A DNA stretch of 64,000 nt from Streptomyces sp. RB17. Lineage in GTDB: Bacteria; Actinomycetota; Actinomycetes; Streptomycetales; Streptomycetaceae. Position 1 is the stretch's first letter. Every line of letters starts with the position of its first letter. The notes below the pieces were generated by a model that was not told the origin of the DNA, searched no databases, and saw only the letters and a list, made by a program, of their open reading frames with translations. The DNA lies in assembly GCF_009604455.1 (NCBI RefSeq), contig NZ_WEGL01000007.1:372001-436000 (forward strand), in the 5' to 3' direction. Positions 8,352 to 16,103 of the stretch are shown here, one piece after another. A program made the position numbers and the translations under genes.

Positions 8352-9017
8352 GTGGAAGAGACGATCGCGGGCGCCGAGAACACTCAGATTGCCGGTCAGA
8401 TTCCGAAGCAACGCGGGGAATCGCTGCTGGAGACCGCCGTACGCTACGCCGAGGAACGGCACTGGGACGTGTTCCCGGGCACCTGGCTGGAAGCGGTCGA
8501 CGGAACGCAGCGCTGCTCGTGCGGCGAGGCCTCCTGCCCTGCGCCGGGTGCGCACCCCGCGCGCCCCGACTGGGCGACGCAGGCGACCGGCAGCGCGACC
8601 GTCGCACGCCGGATGTGGCACAAGCAGCCGACGGCTTCGATTCTGCTGCCGACGGGGCGGACGTTCGACGCGTTGTCCGTCCCGGAGAGTGCGGGGTTTC
8701 TGGCGCTCGCCCGGATGGAGCGGATGGAGCTGACGCTGGGGCCGGTCACGCTGAGTCCGGATCGGCGGATGCACTTCTTCGTGCTGCCGGGAGGTGCCGC
8801 GAAGGTGCCGGAGCTGGTGCGCAAGCTCGGGTGGTCGCTTTCGTCGCTGGATCTGGTGGCGCTGGGTGAGGGAGCGTATGTGGCCGCTCCTCCGACGCGG
8901 TTCGGGTCGCGTGGTGCTGTGCAGTGGGCCTGTCGGCCGACCCCGGCGAATCGGTGGTTGCCGGACGCGGAGGAGTTGATCTCGCCGCTCGCGTACGCGT
9001 GCGGGCGGGACCGGTAG
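8352..9017 (+). CDS. Stand-alone Prim-Pol-like (bifunctional DNA primase/polymerase N-terminal) domain protein
   Basis: ~221 residues, matching the size of a lone primase/polymerase N-terminal domain common in Streptomyces chromosomes. The fold is suggested by LETAVRYAEERHWDVFPGTW, a Cys/His cluster (RCSCGEASCPAPGAHPAR), ASILLPTGRTFDALSVP, and the late AYVAAPPTRFGSRGAVQW. There is no helicase or primase C-terminal domain. Start tentatively GTG 8352, directly after GAGAGGGG (short spacing); GTG 8328 is the alternative. Whether it still polymerises is unclear, since the classical catalytic acidic pair is not obvious. Its neighbour is a developmental-type regulator rather than replication genes. 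Confidence 0.65.
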   Translation: MEETIAGAENTQIAGQIPKQRGESLLETAVRYAEERHWDVFPGTWLEAVDGTQRCSCGEASCPAPGAHPARPDWATQATGSATVARRMWHKQPTASILLPTGRTFDALSVPESAGFLALARMERMELTLGPVTLSPDRRMHFFVLPGGAAKVPELVRKLGWSLSSLDLVALGEGAYVAAPPTRFGSRGAVQWACRPTPANRWLPDAEELISPLAYACGRDR

Positions 9018-9067
9018 CCGTCTCGTCCGCGTGGTTCCTCGTGCGTCGGCGGCCACGGACTCGTTGT

Positions 9068-9130
9068 GGTTGTCGCGCCCACGCGGCGGAGCCGCGTATC
9101 AGGCACAGTCCCGCGCCCTTGTGGGCGCTG
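9068..9130. repeat. Dispersed hairpin repeat, family 2, copy 1
   Basis: Contains ACGCGGC-GGA-GCCGCGT (7-bp stem) nested inside GCGCCCAC (9075-9082) / GTGGGCGC (9121-9128). A recognisably related sequence lies at about 18905-18960 (shared core GCGCGGCGGAGCCGC, then a CCCGCGCCC block). It sits between the Prim-Pol-like gene and the ABC operon, where it may act as a terminator. Confidence 0.6.
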
Positions 9131-9151
9131 CCACCGCCGTAACCTTCATGC

Positions 9152-9928
9152 ATGACGGAAGCTGCGGTACGCGTGCGTGGGCTCTGGAAGCAGTTCGGGC
9201 AGCAAGTGGCTGTCGGCGGGATCGATCTCGATCTGCCCGCCGGGAAGTTCATCGGGCTGGTCGGGCCGAACGGAGCCGGGAAGACGACGACTCTCTCCAT
9301 GGTGACCGGACTGCTGCGGCCCGACGGCGGGACCGTCGAGGTCGTCGGTCATGACGTGTGGCGGGATCCCGTGGCCGTCAAGGCGAGGATCGGCGTCCTT
9401 CCCGAAGGGCTGCGGCTGTTCGAGCGGCTGTCGGGGCGGGAGCTGCTCGGGTACTCGGGGCGGCTGCGCGGACTGCCGGGGGACGAGGTCGACAAGCGGG
9501 CCACGCAGCTGCTGGACGTCCTCGACCTGGCCGGCGCCCAGCACAAGCTCGTCGTCGACTACTCGACCGGCATGCGCAAGAAGATCGGGCTCGCCGCCGC
9601 GCTCCTGCACAATCCCGAGGTGCTCTTCCTGGACGAGCCGTTCGAGGGCGTCGACCCGGTGTCCGCCCAGACCATCCGGGGCGTCCTGGAGCGGTACACC
9701 GCCTCCGGTGCCACCGTCGTCTTCTCCTCGCACGTCATGGAGCTGGTCGAGTCGCTGTGCGACTGGGTCGCGGTGATGGCGGCCGGGCGGATCCGCGCGA
9801 CCGGCCCGCTCTCCGAGGTGCGCGGGATGCATCCGACGCTCCAGGGTGCGTTCCTGGAGCTGGTCGGGGCGACCGGCCGGGACGTCGGGTCCGATCTGGA
9901 CTGGCTGGGCGGCGGGGCGGCCCGATGA
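9152..9928 (+). CDS. ABC transporter ATP-binding protein
   Basis: 258 residues, a single nucleotide-binding domain. Walker A GPNGAGKTTT (~residue 42), signature YSTGMRKKIGLAAALLHNP, Walker B VLFLDEPFEGVDP and a switch histidine (FSSHVMEL) are all present. It powers the membrane partner encoded immediately downstream; the stop overlaps the partner's ATG (ATGA). There is no clear Shine-Dalgarno before ATG 9152, and a TAACCT hexamer lies ~10 nt upstream, so a leaderless transcript is plausible. The CcmA/DrrA-like ATPase type suggests an exporter; substrate unknown. Confidence 0.92.
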   Translation: MTEAAVRVRGLWKQFGQQVAVGGIDLDLPAGKFIGLVGPNGAGKTTTLSMVTGLLRPDGGTVEVVGHDVWRDPVAVKARIGVLPEGLRLFERLSGRELLGYSGRLRGLPGDEVDKRATQLLDVLDLAGAQHKLVVDYSTGMRKKIGLAAALLHNPEVLFLDEPFEGVDPVSAQTIRGVLERYTASGATVVFSSHVMELVESLCDWVAVMAAGRIRATGPLSEVRGMHPTLQGAFLELVGATGRDVGSDLDWLGGGAAR

Positions 9929-11511
9929 CGAACCTCACCTCCACCGTCGTACGGCTGAAACTGTCACTGCTGCGGGGCGGGCTGCGGCAGTCCGGGGGCC
10001 GACGGGCCGCGTTCGTCGTGTCGGCGGTCATCGCGGTCCTGTTCGCCCTGCTGCAACTGCTGGGGCTGCTCGCCCTGCACGGGCGCGCGCACGCCGACGC
10101 CGTCGCCGTACCGGGTACGGCCGTGCTGGCGCTGGGCTGGGCCGTGCTGCCGCTGTTCTTCCCGACCGGCGACGAGACCCTGGACCCGACCCGGCTGGTG
10201 ATGCTCCCGCTGCGTCCCCGCCCGCTGGTCCGGGCGCTGCTCGCGGCCTCCCTGGTGGGCATCGGCCCGCTGTTCACGCTGCTGGTGCTGGCGGGCTGCG
10301 CGCTGTCGCTGGCCCGGGGCGCGGCCGGGTACGTCGTCGCCGTCGTCGCCGTCGCCCTCGCCCTGCTGGTCTGCGTGGCGCTGGCGCGGGCCGTCGCCAC
10401 GGCCAACGTACGGCTGCTGACCAGCAGGAAGGGCCGCGATCTGGCCGTACTGAGCGGGCTGGTCATCGCGGTCGGGGCGCAGCTGGTCAACTTCGGGGCG
10501 CGGCAGCTGGGTTCGGCCGGGCTCGGCCAGTTGCAGCCCGCCGCCGACGTGCTGTCCTGGGTGCCGCCGGCGTCGGCGGTGGGGGCGGTACGCGCGGCGA
10601 GCGAGGGGTCGTACGGCATCGCAGCCGCCCAACTCGCCGTCACAGCGGCCGGGTTGGCGGCACTGATCGCGCTCTGGGCGCGGAGCCTGACCCGGCTGAT
10701 GACCGCGCCCGACGCCTCCACGCTGCAGCCGGTCGACGCCGCGGTCCGCAGCCGGTCGGCCACCGGACTCGGGCGGCTGCTTCCGCAGGGCCGCACGGGT
10801 ACGGTCATGGAACGCAGCCTGCGCTACATCTGGCGGGACCCGAAGACCAAGGCCGCCTGGGTGTCCTCGCTGGCCATCGGGCTGATCGTGCCGGTGTTCA
10901 ACGCGGTGCAGGGCACCGGGTCGCTCTACTTCGCCTGCTTCGCCGCCGGGATGCTCGGCATCCAGATGTACAACCAGTTCGGGCAGGACACCTCCGCGTT
11001 CTGGATGGTGGCCATGGCCATCTCCTCGCCCCGGGACGCCTACGCCGAGCTGCGCGGCCGCGCCCTGGCGCTGCTGCTGATCACCCTGCCGTACGCGGCG
11101 CTCGTGACGGTGGTGACGACGGCCCTGCTGGGCGCCTGGTCCCGGCTGCCGGAGGTGCTGGGGCTGTCCTACGCCCTGCTCGGGGCGATGCTCGCGACCG
11201 GCTCCTGGACCTCGGCCCGCTTCCCCTACTCCATCCCCCAGGAGGGCCACAAGAACGTCGTCCCCGGCCAGGCGGGCCTCGCCTGGATCTCCATCTTCGG
11301 CGGCATGATCGCAGCGGCCCTGCTCTGCTCCCCCGTCATCGCCCTCACCATCTGGCTCCACGTGAGCGCGGACGGGGCGGACTGGAGGTGGCTGCTCCTG
11401 CCGGTGGGAGCGGCGTACGGCGCAGGGCTGACCTTCACGGGCCTGCGCCTGGCAGCTCCGAGAACGGCGGCACGGCTGCCGGAGATCCTCACGGCTGTCA
11501 GCAAGGGCTGA
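9925..11511 (+). CDS. ABC transporter membrane permease
   Basis: 528 residues beginning MTNLTSTVVRLKLSLLRGGL at an ATG overlapping the ATPase stop. It has about ten to twelve hydrophobic segments, for example FVVSAVIAVLFALLQLLGLL, GYVVAVVAVALALLVCVALA and AWISIFGGMIAAALLCSPVI, arranged as two halves separated by a hydrophilic centre. It forms the membrane channel of a two-gene exporter with the preceding ATPase. No substrate can be inferred. The transcript probably ends in the repeat-bearing gap after 11511. Confidence 0.85.
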   Translation: MTNLTSTVVRLKLSLLRGGLRQSGGRRAAFVVSAVIAVLFALLQLLGLLALHGRAHADAVAVPGTAVLALGWAVLPLFFPTGDETLDPTRLVMLPLRPRPLVRALLAASLVGIGPLFTLLVLAGCALSLARGAAGYVVAVVAVALALLVCVALARAVATANVRLLTSRKGRDLAVLSGLVIAVGAQLVNFGARQLGSAGLGQLQPAADVLSWVPPASAVGAVRAASEGSYGIAAAQLAVTAAGLAALIALWARSLTRLMTAPDASTLQPVDAAVRSRSATGLGRLLPQGRTGTVMERSLRYIWRDPKTKAAWVSSLAIGLIVPVFNAVQGTGSLYFACFAAGMLGIQMYNQFGQDTSAFWMVAMAISSPRDAYAELRGRALALLLITLPYAALVTVVTTALLGAWSRLPEVLGLSYALLGAMLATGSWTSARFPYSIPQEGHKNVVPGQAGLAWISIFGGMIAAALLCSPVIALTIWLHVSADGADWRWLLLPVGAAYGAGLTFTGLRLAAPRTAARLPEILTAVSKG

Positions 11512-11523
11512 GGAGACTCACCC

Positions 11524-11565
11524 AAGGGGCGCGGGGAACTGCGCGAGAACCACCCACCGGGCCGC
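11524..11565. repeat. Dispersed repeat, family 1, partial copy
   Basis: CAAGGGGCGCGGGGAACTGC and flanking bases match the start of the fuller hairpin elements at 47326 and 48249. It sits in the 94-bp gap between the convergent ABC permease and hydrolase genes, with no coding potential of its own. Confidence 0.55.
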
Positions 11566-11605
11566 ACCCGCCAACGAGACACCGACCCGGCAGGCTCCCA
11601 CGCGC

Positions 11606-12484
11606 TCAGTTCCCGAGCACCCGATCAAGAAACGGCCCCACAGCCTCCCGCCAAGCCGACGGCAGTTCATAGTGCGCAAGGTGCCCGGCGTCAGAAACCT
11701 CCGCGTACTCCCCGGCCGGCAGCACCCGCACCATCTCCTGCGCCTCCGCCCGCCCCAGCTCCCCGTCCACCCCACGCACCACCAGCGCCGGGCACCGCAC
11801 CTGGGCCAGCTCCTCCCAGTGCGCGTCGTACACCCAGGTCTCACGGGACCGGAGCATCTGCTCCGGCTCGAACACGGGCCGCCAGCCGTCGGGGTCCTCG
11901 TGCATCACCTCGGCGTAGAACTCGCCACGCGCCGGATTCGGCCGCTCCACCCAGGGATCGTCCGCACCGAACCACTTGCGTACGTCCGCCAGCGTGGCGA
12001 AGGGAACGGGCCAGGCCCGGAACCAGTCCGCCCACTCCTGCTGCGAGGCGGCACCCAGGGCGGAGGCCCGCATGTCGCAGATGATCAGGCCCCGGACCAG
12101 ATCGGGGCGCTTCGCGGCGAGCTGCCAGGCGGTCAGCGCGCCCATGGCGTGGCCGATCAGGAGCGCGGGGGCGAGGCCGAGCTGTTCGAGGGCGGCCTCG
12201 GCGTCCTCGACGTAGTCCTCGCGGGTGTAGGCGGCCTGTGGGGGCTTCTCGCTCTGGCCGTGACCGCGCTGGTCGAGGGCGACGGCACGGTGGCGTGCGG
12301 CGAGCCAGCGGGCGGTCGAGGCCCAATGGGAGGCACGGCCCATCAGGCCGTGAAGTAACAGCACGCCCACCTGATCCTTCGCCGGGTCGTCCGCCGGATC
12401 GAGTCCCGTCTTGGGAGGGTCGGCGAACTCCCAGGCGGCCAGGCGCACCCCACCCGCTCCCGTCACGTCGATACGCCGTGCCAT
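11606..12484 (-). CDS. Alpha/beta hydrolase
   Basis: 292 residues. The fold is clear: VGVLLLHGLMGRASHWAS with the oxyanion HG motif, AVALDQRGHGQSEKP, a nucleophile elbow of the form GHAMG (LIGHAMGALTAW), an acid in VVRGVDGELG and a late histidine in DAGHLAHYELP. The nucleophile position is alanine where serine or another nucleophile is usual, so catalysis by the standard triad is doubtful. That may mark a non-hydrolytic member. ATG 12484 is chosen as the first residue of the conserved fold. Single gene downstream of a long regulatory gap; cytoplasmic, substrate unknown. Confidence 0.85.
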   Translation of the reverse strand: MARRIDVTGAGGVRLAAWEFADPPKTGLDPADDPAKDQVGVLLLHGLMGRASHWASTARWLAARHRAVALDQRGHGQSEKPPQAAYTREDYVEDAEAALEQLGLAPALLIGHAMGALTAWQLAAKRPDLVRGLIICDMRASALGAASQQEWADWFRAWPVPFATLADVRKWFGADDPWVERPNPARGEFYAEVMHEDPDGWRPVFEPEQMLRSRETWVYDAHWEELAQVRCPALVVRGVDGELGRAEAQEMVRVLPAGEYAEVSDAGHLAHYELPSAWREAVGPFLDRVLGN

Positions 12485-12780
12485 CGGCCTGGTACCCCCC
12501 AGCTCCGCCTGCCTCGTACCGGTGTACTGCCGTACTCGCTCGTACTCGCTGCTGTCGCTGTCGTACTCGTCCTGTCGCCGCAGAACAGCCAATCTATCGA
12601 ATGTCCATTCGAAAAATCCGTCTCCGCGGACAACACCCCTCATTCGAGTGACACCCCTGAAGGAATGATCGCCGCCACCGAGGGGATCTCTTCTGGCGGG
12701 AGGCGGACCGCTCGGGGAAAAACGGTCCGAGGGGGTTGACCCTGAGAGCTCGGGGCTCCGGGTCAGCACAGGGGAGGACA
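12485..12780. promoter_or_regulatory. Upstream region of the hydrolase gene with a 16-bp perfect palindrome
   Basis: This ~330-bp gap has no credible gene. It holds near-tandem GTACTCG(C/T) units (about 12531-12572), and TCGAATGTCCATTCGA at 12597-12612, a perfect 7+7 inverted repeat 113 bp before the hydrolase start. A related half-site CATTCGAGTG is ~30 bp further upstream. The palindrome looks like an operator. Confidence 0.55.
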
Positions 12781-12808
12781 GGCCCCGGCGCCACCAGGCG
12801 CCGGGGCC
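12781..12808 (-). terminator. Terminator of the iron repressor gene
   Basis: A perfect 12-bp stem (GGCCCCGGCGCC / GGCGCCGGGGCC, loop ACCA) begins 9 bp beyond the stop codon of the DtxR-family gene. No T-tract, typical of Streptomyces. Confidence 0.85.
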
Positions 12809-12816
12809 CTCTCCTG

Positions 12817-13509
12817 CTAGCGCTTGGCGACGAACACGTGCGAGGCGACGTCCGCCTCCAGCTCGGCCGCCTCGCCGCCGCTGCCCACCAGGACACCGCC
12901 GGCCGACTCGGTCACACTCACCACGGAGCCGGGCTGCACACCCGCGCGCCGCAGCGTGTACATCAGCTGCGCGTCCGTCTGGATCGGCTCGCCGATCCGG
13001 CGGACGACCACCGTCTTGCCGTCCGTGCCCGCGTCCAGGTCGGCCAGCGAGACCATGCCCTCGTCCAGGAACGGGTCGGCGCCGTCCTTCTCGCCCAGCT
13101 CCTCCAGCCCCGGGATCGGGTTGCCGTACGGCGACTCGGTCGGGTGCCGCAGCAGCTCCAGCACGCGCCGCTCGACGGCTTCGCTCATCACGTGCTCCCA
13201 GCGGCAGGCCTCCGCGTGCACCTGCTCCCACTCCAGGCCGATCACATCGACGAGGAGACACTCGGCCAGCCGGTGCTTGCGCATCACACGCGTGGCGAGC
13301 CTTCGGCCCTCGTCGGTCAGCTCCAGATGCCGGTCGCTGGCGACGGAGACGAGCCCGTCACGCTCCATGCGCGCCACCGTCTGGCTCACCGTCGGCCCAC
13401 TCTGGTCGAGCCGCTCCGCGATGCGGGCGCGCATGGGGACGACGCCTTCCTCTTCGAGCTCGAGGATGGTGCGGAGATACATCTCCGTGGTGTCGATCAG
13501 TCCGGACAT
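12817..13509 (-). CDS. dmdR1: Iron-dependent transcriptional repressor, DtxR/DmdR family
   Basis: 230 residues, matching DtxR/IdeR/DmdR1. Residues 1-70 form the winged helix (LIDTTEMYLRTILELEEEG; QSGPTVSQTVARMERDGL). The metal ligands expected in the family are visible: Met10, the His of MRKHRLAE, and the C/E/H cluster of EACRWEHVM. A C-terminal SH3-like domain follows. With Fe2+ it represses siderophore and iron-uptake genes. ATG 13509 is preceded by GAGGGGC. The gene is divergent from the SIS-domain gene, and a DasR-type site lies in the shared region. Paralogues exist in Streptomyces; the DmdR1 assignment rests partly on remembered gene neighbourhood. Confidence 0.88.
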   Translation of the reverse strand: MSGLIDTTEMYLRTILELEEEGVVPMRARIAERLDQSGPTVSQTVARMERDGLVSVASDRHLELTDEGRRLATRVMRKHRLAECLLVDVIGLEWEQVHAEACRWEHVMSEAVERRVLELLRHPTESPYGNPIPGLEELGEKDGADPFLDEGMVSLADLDAGTDGKTVVVRRIGEPIQTDAQLMYTLRRAGVQPGSVVSVTESAGGVLVGSGGEAAELEADVASHVFVAKR

Positions 13510-13671
13510 ACGTGCCCCTCGATTACCTCTGCCGGCAGCTCGGCGCGTGCGCTGGCCCTGGCATCAATTCTGCCGGATCCGACTGACAAGCGGGGGCCTC
13601 CGGCGGAACGGGCCGGTACGGGTGACCACCGTGGGGGTCCAGGTCCGTTGCCGAGTGCGGGCCCGACGGGC

Positions 13672-13700
13672 CGGTCGTGCGGTTCCCCGCGCCCCTGAGG
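13672..13700. repeat. Dispersed repeat, family 1, partial inverted copy
   Basis: GGTTCCCCGCGCCCCTGAGG and flanks are the reverse-oriented counterpart of the GGGGCGCGGGGAACTGC repeat at 11524. It lies inside the ~290-bp divergent region between the iron repressor and the SIS gene. Confidence 0.5.
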
Positions 13701-13736
13701 AGCTGCGGCGCCGTCGGCTTCCGGGCACCCTCCGTA

Positions 13737-13762
13737 TTGACACCGCACTGGTCCAGACCGCA
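13737..13762 (+). promoter_or_regulatory. TTGACA promoter element overlapping a DasR-like (dre) site
   Basis: TTGACA at 13737-13742 is a consensus -35 hexamer for the SIS-domain gene. Five bases on, ACTGGTCCAGACCGCA (13747-13762) closely matches the DasR responsive element, whose core is TGGTCTAGACCA. A repressor bound here would overlap the spacer. Published work in S. coelicolor describes direct DasR repression of dmdR1, linking N-acetylglucosamine to iron uptake, so this site may serve both divergent genes. Confidence 0.7.
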
Positions 13763-13800
13763 CGGTGATCCGCGACACAGACGCTGCGAAGGGGCACCGC

Positions 13801-14556
13801 ATGAGCGACGGCACGCCTGCCGACCTGTTCTTCGACGCCGCGATCGGCCTGCTGCAACGGGTCCGTGCGGAGGAGGCCGAGTCGATCGCCGAGGCCGGGA
13901 CCCTGCTCGCCGACACCGTGGCCGCCGGCGGCCGACTGTTCGCCTTCGGCGCCGGGCACTCCTCCCTGGCCGCTCAGGACGTCGTCTACCGCGCCGGCGG
14001 TCTCGCCCTGATGAACCTGCTCGCCGTCCCCGGCGTCGTCGGGGTCGACGTCACCCCGGCCACCCTCGGCTCCGCCCTCGAACGCGTCGACGGCCTCGCG
14101 AGCGCCGTCCTCGACACCTCACCGCTCCGGTCCGGCGACGCCCTGGTGATCATCTCCCTCTCCGGCCGCAACGCCCTGCCCGTGGAGATGGCCCGCAGCG
14201 CCCGCGCCCTCGGTGTGAAGGTCATCGGCGTCACCTCGGTCGCCTACGCCGAGCAGACCACGTCCCGGCACTCCTCCGGCACCTTCCTGAAGGACCACTG
14301 CGACATCGTCCTGGACTCGAAGATCGCCGTCGGCGACGCGGAACTCACCCTCGACACCATCCCGGCGCCCTTCGCCCCCGCCTCCACGGTCGTCACCACC
14401 GCCCTGATGCAGGCCGTCATGGCGACCACCGCCGCCGCTCTCGCCGACCGCGGCATCGAACCCCCGCTGCTGCGCTCCGGCAACGTCGACGGCGGCCACG
14501 AGTGGAACGGCCGTGTGATGCGGGAGTACGGCGACCGGATCTTCTACCGGCACTGA
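13801..14556 (+). CDS. SIS-domain sugar-phosphate binding protein
   Basis: 251 residues; ATG 13801 with AAGGGG ~6 nt upstream. A SIS fold (MurQ/GmhA-like) is indicated by AGGRLFAFGAGHSSLAAQDV and DALVIISLSGRNALPVEMAR followed by GVKVIGVTSV. Such proteins bind or isomerise amino-sugar phosphates; the closest described types are phosphoheptose isomerase-like and MurNAc-6-P-etherase-like proteins. The dre-like site upstream argues that it belongs to amino-sugar (GlcNAc/MurNAc) metabolism. Cytoplasmic, monocistronic. Exact reaction not deducible. Confidence 0.85.
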   Translation: MSDGTPADLFFDAAIGLLQRVRAEEAESIAEAGTLLADTVAAGGRLFAFGAGHSSLAAQDVVYRAGGLALMNLLAVPGVVGVDVTPATLGSALERVDGLASAVLDTSPLRSGDALVIISLSGRNALPVEMARSARALGVKVIGVTSVAYAEQTTSRHSSGTFLKDHCDIVLDSKIAVGDAELTLDTIPAPFAPASTVVTTALMQAVMATTAAALADRGIEPPLLRSGNVDGGHEWNGRVMREYGDRIFYRH

Positions 14557-14590
14557 GACCGTCGGCGAGCTACCCGGGGCCACCGGCGGG

Positions 14591-15991
14591 CTACCGGGGA
14601 GCCTGCTCCTCCCGTACCGCGTCCGCCAGGTCCAGCGCCGCCGCGATGCGGACCGCCACGTCCTCCGCGTAGACCGTGTCGGACCGCTCGAAGCGGCTGC
14701 GGCCGGAGCCGCGCAGGAAGGTGACCACGCCCAGCGTCCGCCCCCGGCTGCGCAGCACCGCGCACAGGGCGTGCACCGCGTCACCGGGCCACTGCCGGGC
14801 CAGCGCCCACTCCCGCGCCCGCTGCGGCGGAACCGACCCGGCGTCCGCGCGCACGACCCCGGCCCGCGCCACGCAGCTGAGCGCCGGATGCCCCGGCTCG
14901 TAGCGCACGGGCAGCCCGGCCGCACCGGTGAGCAGACTCGGTCCCGGCGCCCCGGCGGGTGTCGCGGCGAGCCGTACCAGCCGTACGTCGCCCTCCTCCT
15001 CGCCCTCCCGTGCGGACCGCACCTTCCGGTCGATCAGCGCGTGGTCGGCGAAGCCGGCGAGGGCGAAGTCCAGGTGGACGGTGGCCGCCTCGGCCGGGTT
15101 CTCGCACTCGGCCGCGGCACGCGCGGCCCGGTGCAGCTGGTTGGTGCGAAAGCGCAGCAGGGCCGCCTCCTGCTCACCCTGCTTGGCCTCGGTGACGTCC
15201 TGGAACAGCCAGCCCACGCCGAGCGGCACCGGTTCCTCCGCGAGCGGCGAGGCCAGCCGCACGAACCCGCTGCGCCAGCAGCGCCGCTTCTCGCCCTCCC
15301 GGGTACGCACGGTCACCCACATCTCGGCGGGCGCGGGCGGCGCACCCTCGGCCAGCACATGGGTGAGCGCGGCCTCCAGCTCCTCCACGCCCTGCGCGAG
15401 CAGCTCGCCGAGCGGCCTCCCCAGCGCTGACGTCCGCCCGATCCCGAGGGCACGGGCCGCGTGCGCGTTGACGACGGCGGGCCGCAGATCGGCGTCGATG
15501 AGGACGACCCCCCAGGCCGCGTCCTCGAACAGTGCCTCGCTGAGCGCGATCGACCGCTCCAGATCGATCTGCGCGTGCACCTCACTGAACGCGCAGTACA
15601 CCCCCGCCGGCTTCCCGTCGGGCCCGCGCACGGCTGCGGACTGGGTCCGTACGAGCACCCGCCCGCCGTCCTTCGTGACCAGCGCGAACTCGTTCACCTG
15701 CCGTCCGGGGGCGTGCATCGCCGACATCAGCCGGGCCTGCACCTCCTCGGCGTCGGCGCTGCGCACCGCCCAGCCGGCGAACCCGTGCCGCCCGACCGCC
15801 TCGGCGGCCGTCCAGCCGAGGATCCGCTCGGCCTCCCGGTTCCAGTGCGTGACGACCCCCTCGGCGTCGAAGGCGCACAGGGCCGCGTCCATGCCGTCGA
15901 GCAGTGCGGCGAGCAGATCGGATCCGCCTGACTCACCGGGCTCGTCCGGCCCCAGCTCATCGGTGGTCCCACTCCGCCGGGAAGCACTCAC
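14591..15991 (-). CDS. PAS-PAS-GAF-like sensory protein without an output domain
   Basis: 466 residues. PAS 1 spans ~residues 30-140 (CAFDAEGVVTHWNREAERIL, GWTAAEAVGRHGF), PAS 2 ~150-270 (GVVLIDADLRPAVVNAHAAR; ending WLFQDVTEAKQ). A GAF-like region (~290-460) ends in LGVVTFLRGSGRSRF and VRIAAALDLADAVREEQ. Streptomyces proteins with this architecture usually carry a C-terminal PP2C/SpoIIE phosphatase or kinase, but here the protein stops after the GAF-like part. It may therefore act by protein interaction, or be a remnant. GTG start at 15991. Soluble. Confidence 0.75.
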   Translation of the reverse strand: MSASRRSGTTDELGPDEPGESGGSDLLAALLDGMDAALCAFDAEGVVTHWNREAERILGWTAAEAVGRHGFAGWAVRSADAEEVQARLMSAMHAPGRQVNEFALVTKDGGRVLVRTQSAAVRGPDGKPAGVYCAFSEVHAQIDLERSIALSEALFEDAAWGVVLIDADLRPAVVNAHAARALGIGRTSALGRPLGELLAQGVEELEAALTHVLAEGAPPAPAEMWVTVRTREGEKRRCWRSGFVRLASPLAEEPVPLGVGWLFQDVTEAKQGEQEAALLRFRTNQLHRAARAAAECENPAEAATVHLDFALAGFADHALIDRKVRSAREGEEEGDVRLVRLAATPAGAPGPSLLTGAAGLPVRYEPGHPALSCVARAGVVRADAGSVPPQRAREWALARQWPGDAVHALCAVLRSRGRTLGVVTFLRGSGRSRFERSDTVYAEDVAVRIAAALDLADAVREEQAPR

Positions 15992-16103
15992 CTGGACCCC
16001 CTGGAGGCTGCGTCGGCGCGCATACGACGCGCGGTTCGCTCACTGCCCTCATTCAACTGGAACGTGACCCACCCCACACCCTGTTCCCGCAACTTCCCGA
16101 GAA

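Noticed and set aside
12531..12572. Tandem GTACTCG-like units as a CRISPR or iteron array
   Set aside because: Units too short, imperfect and without regular spacers.
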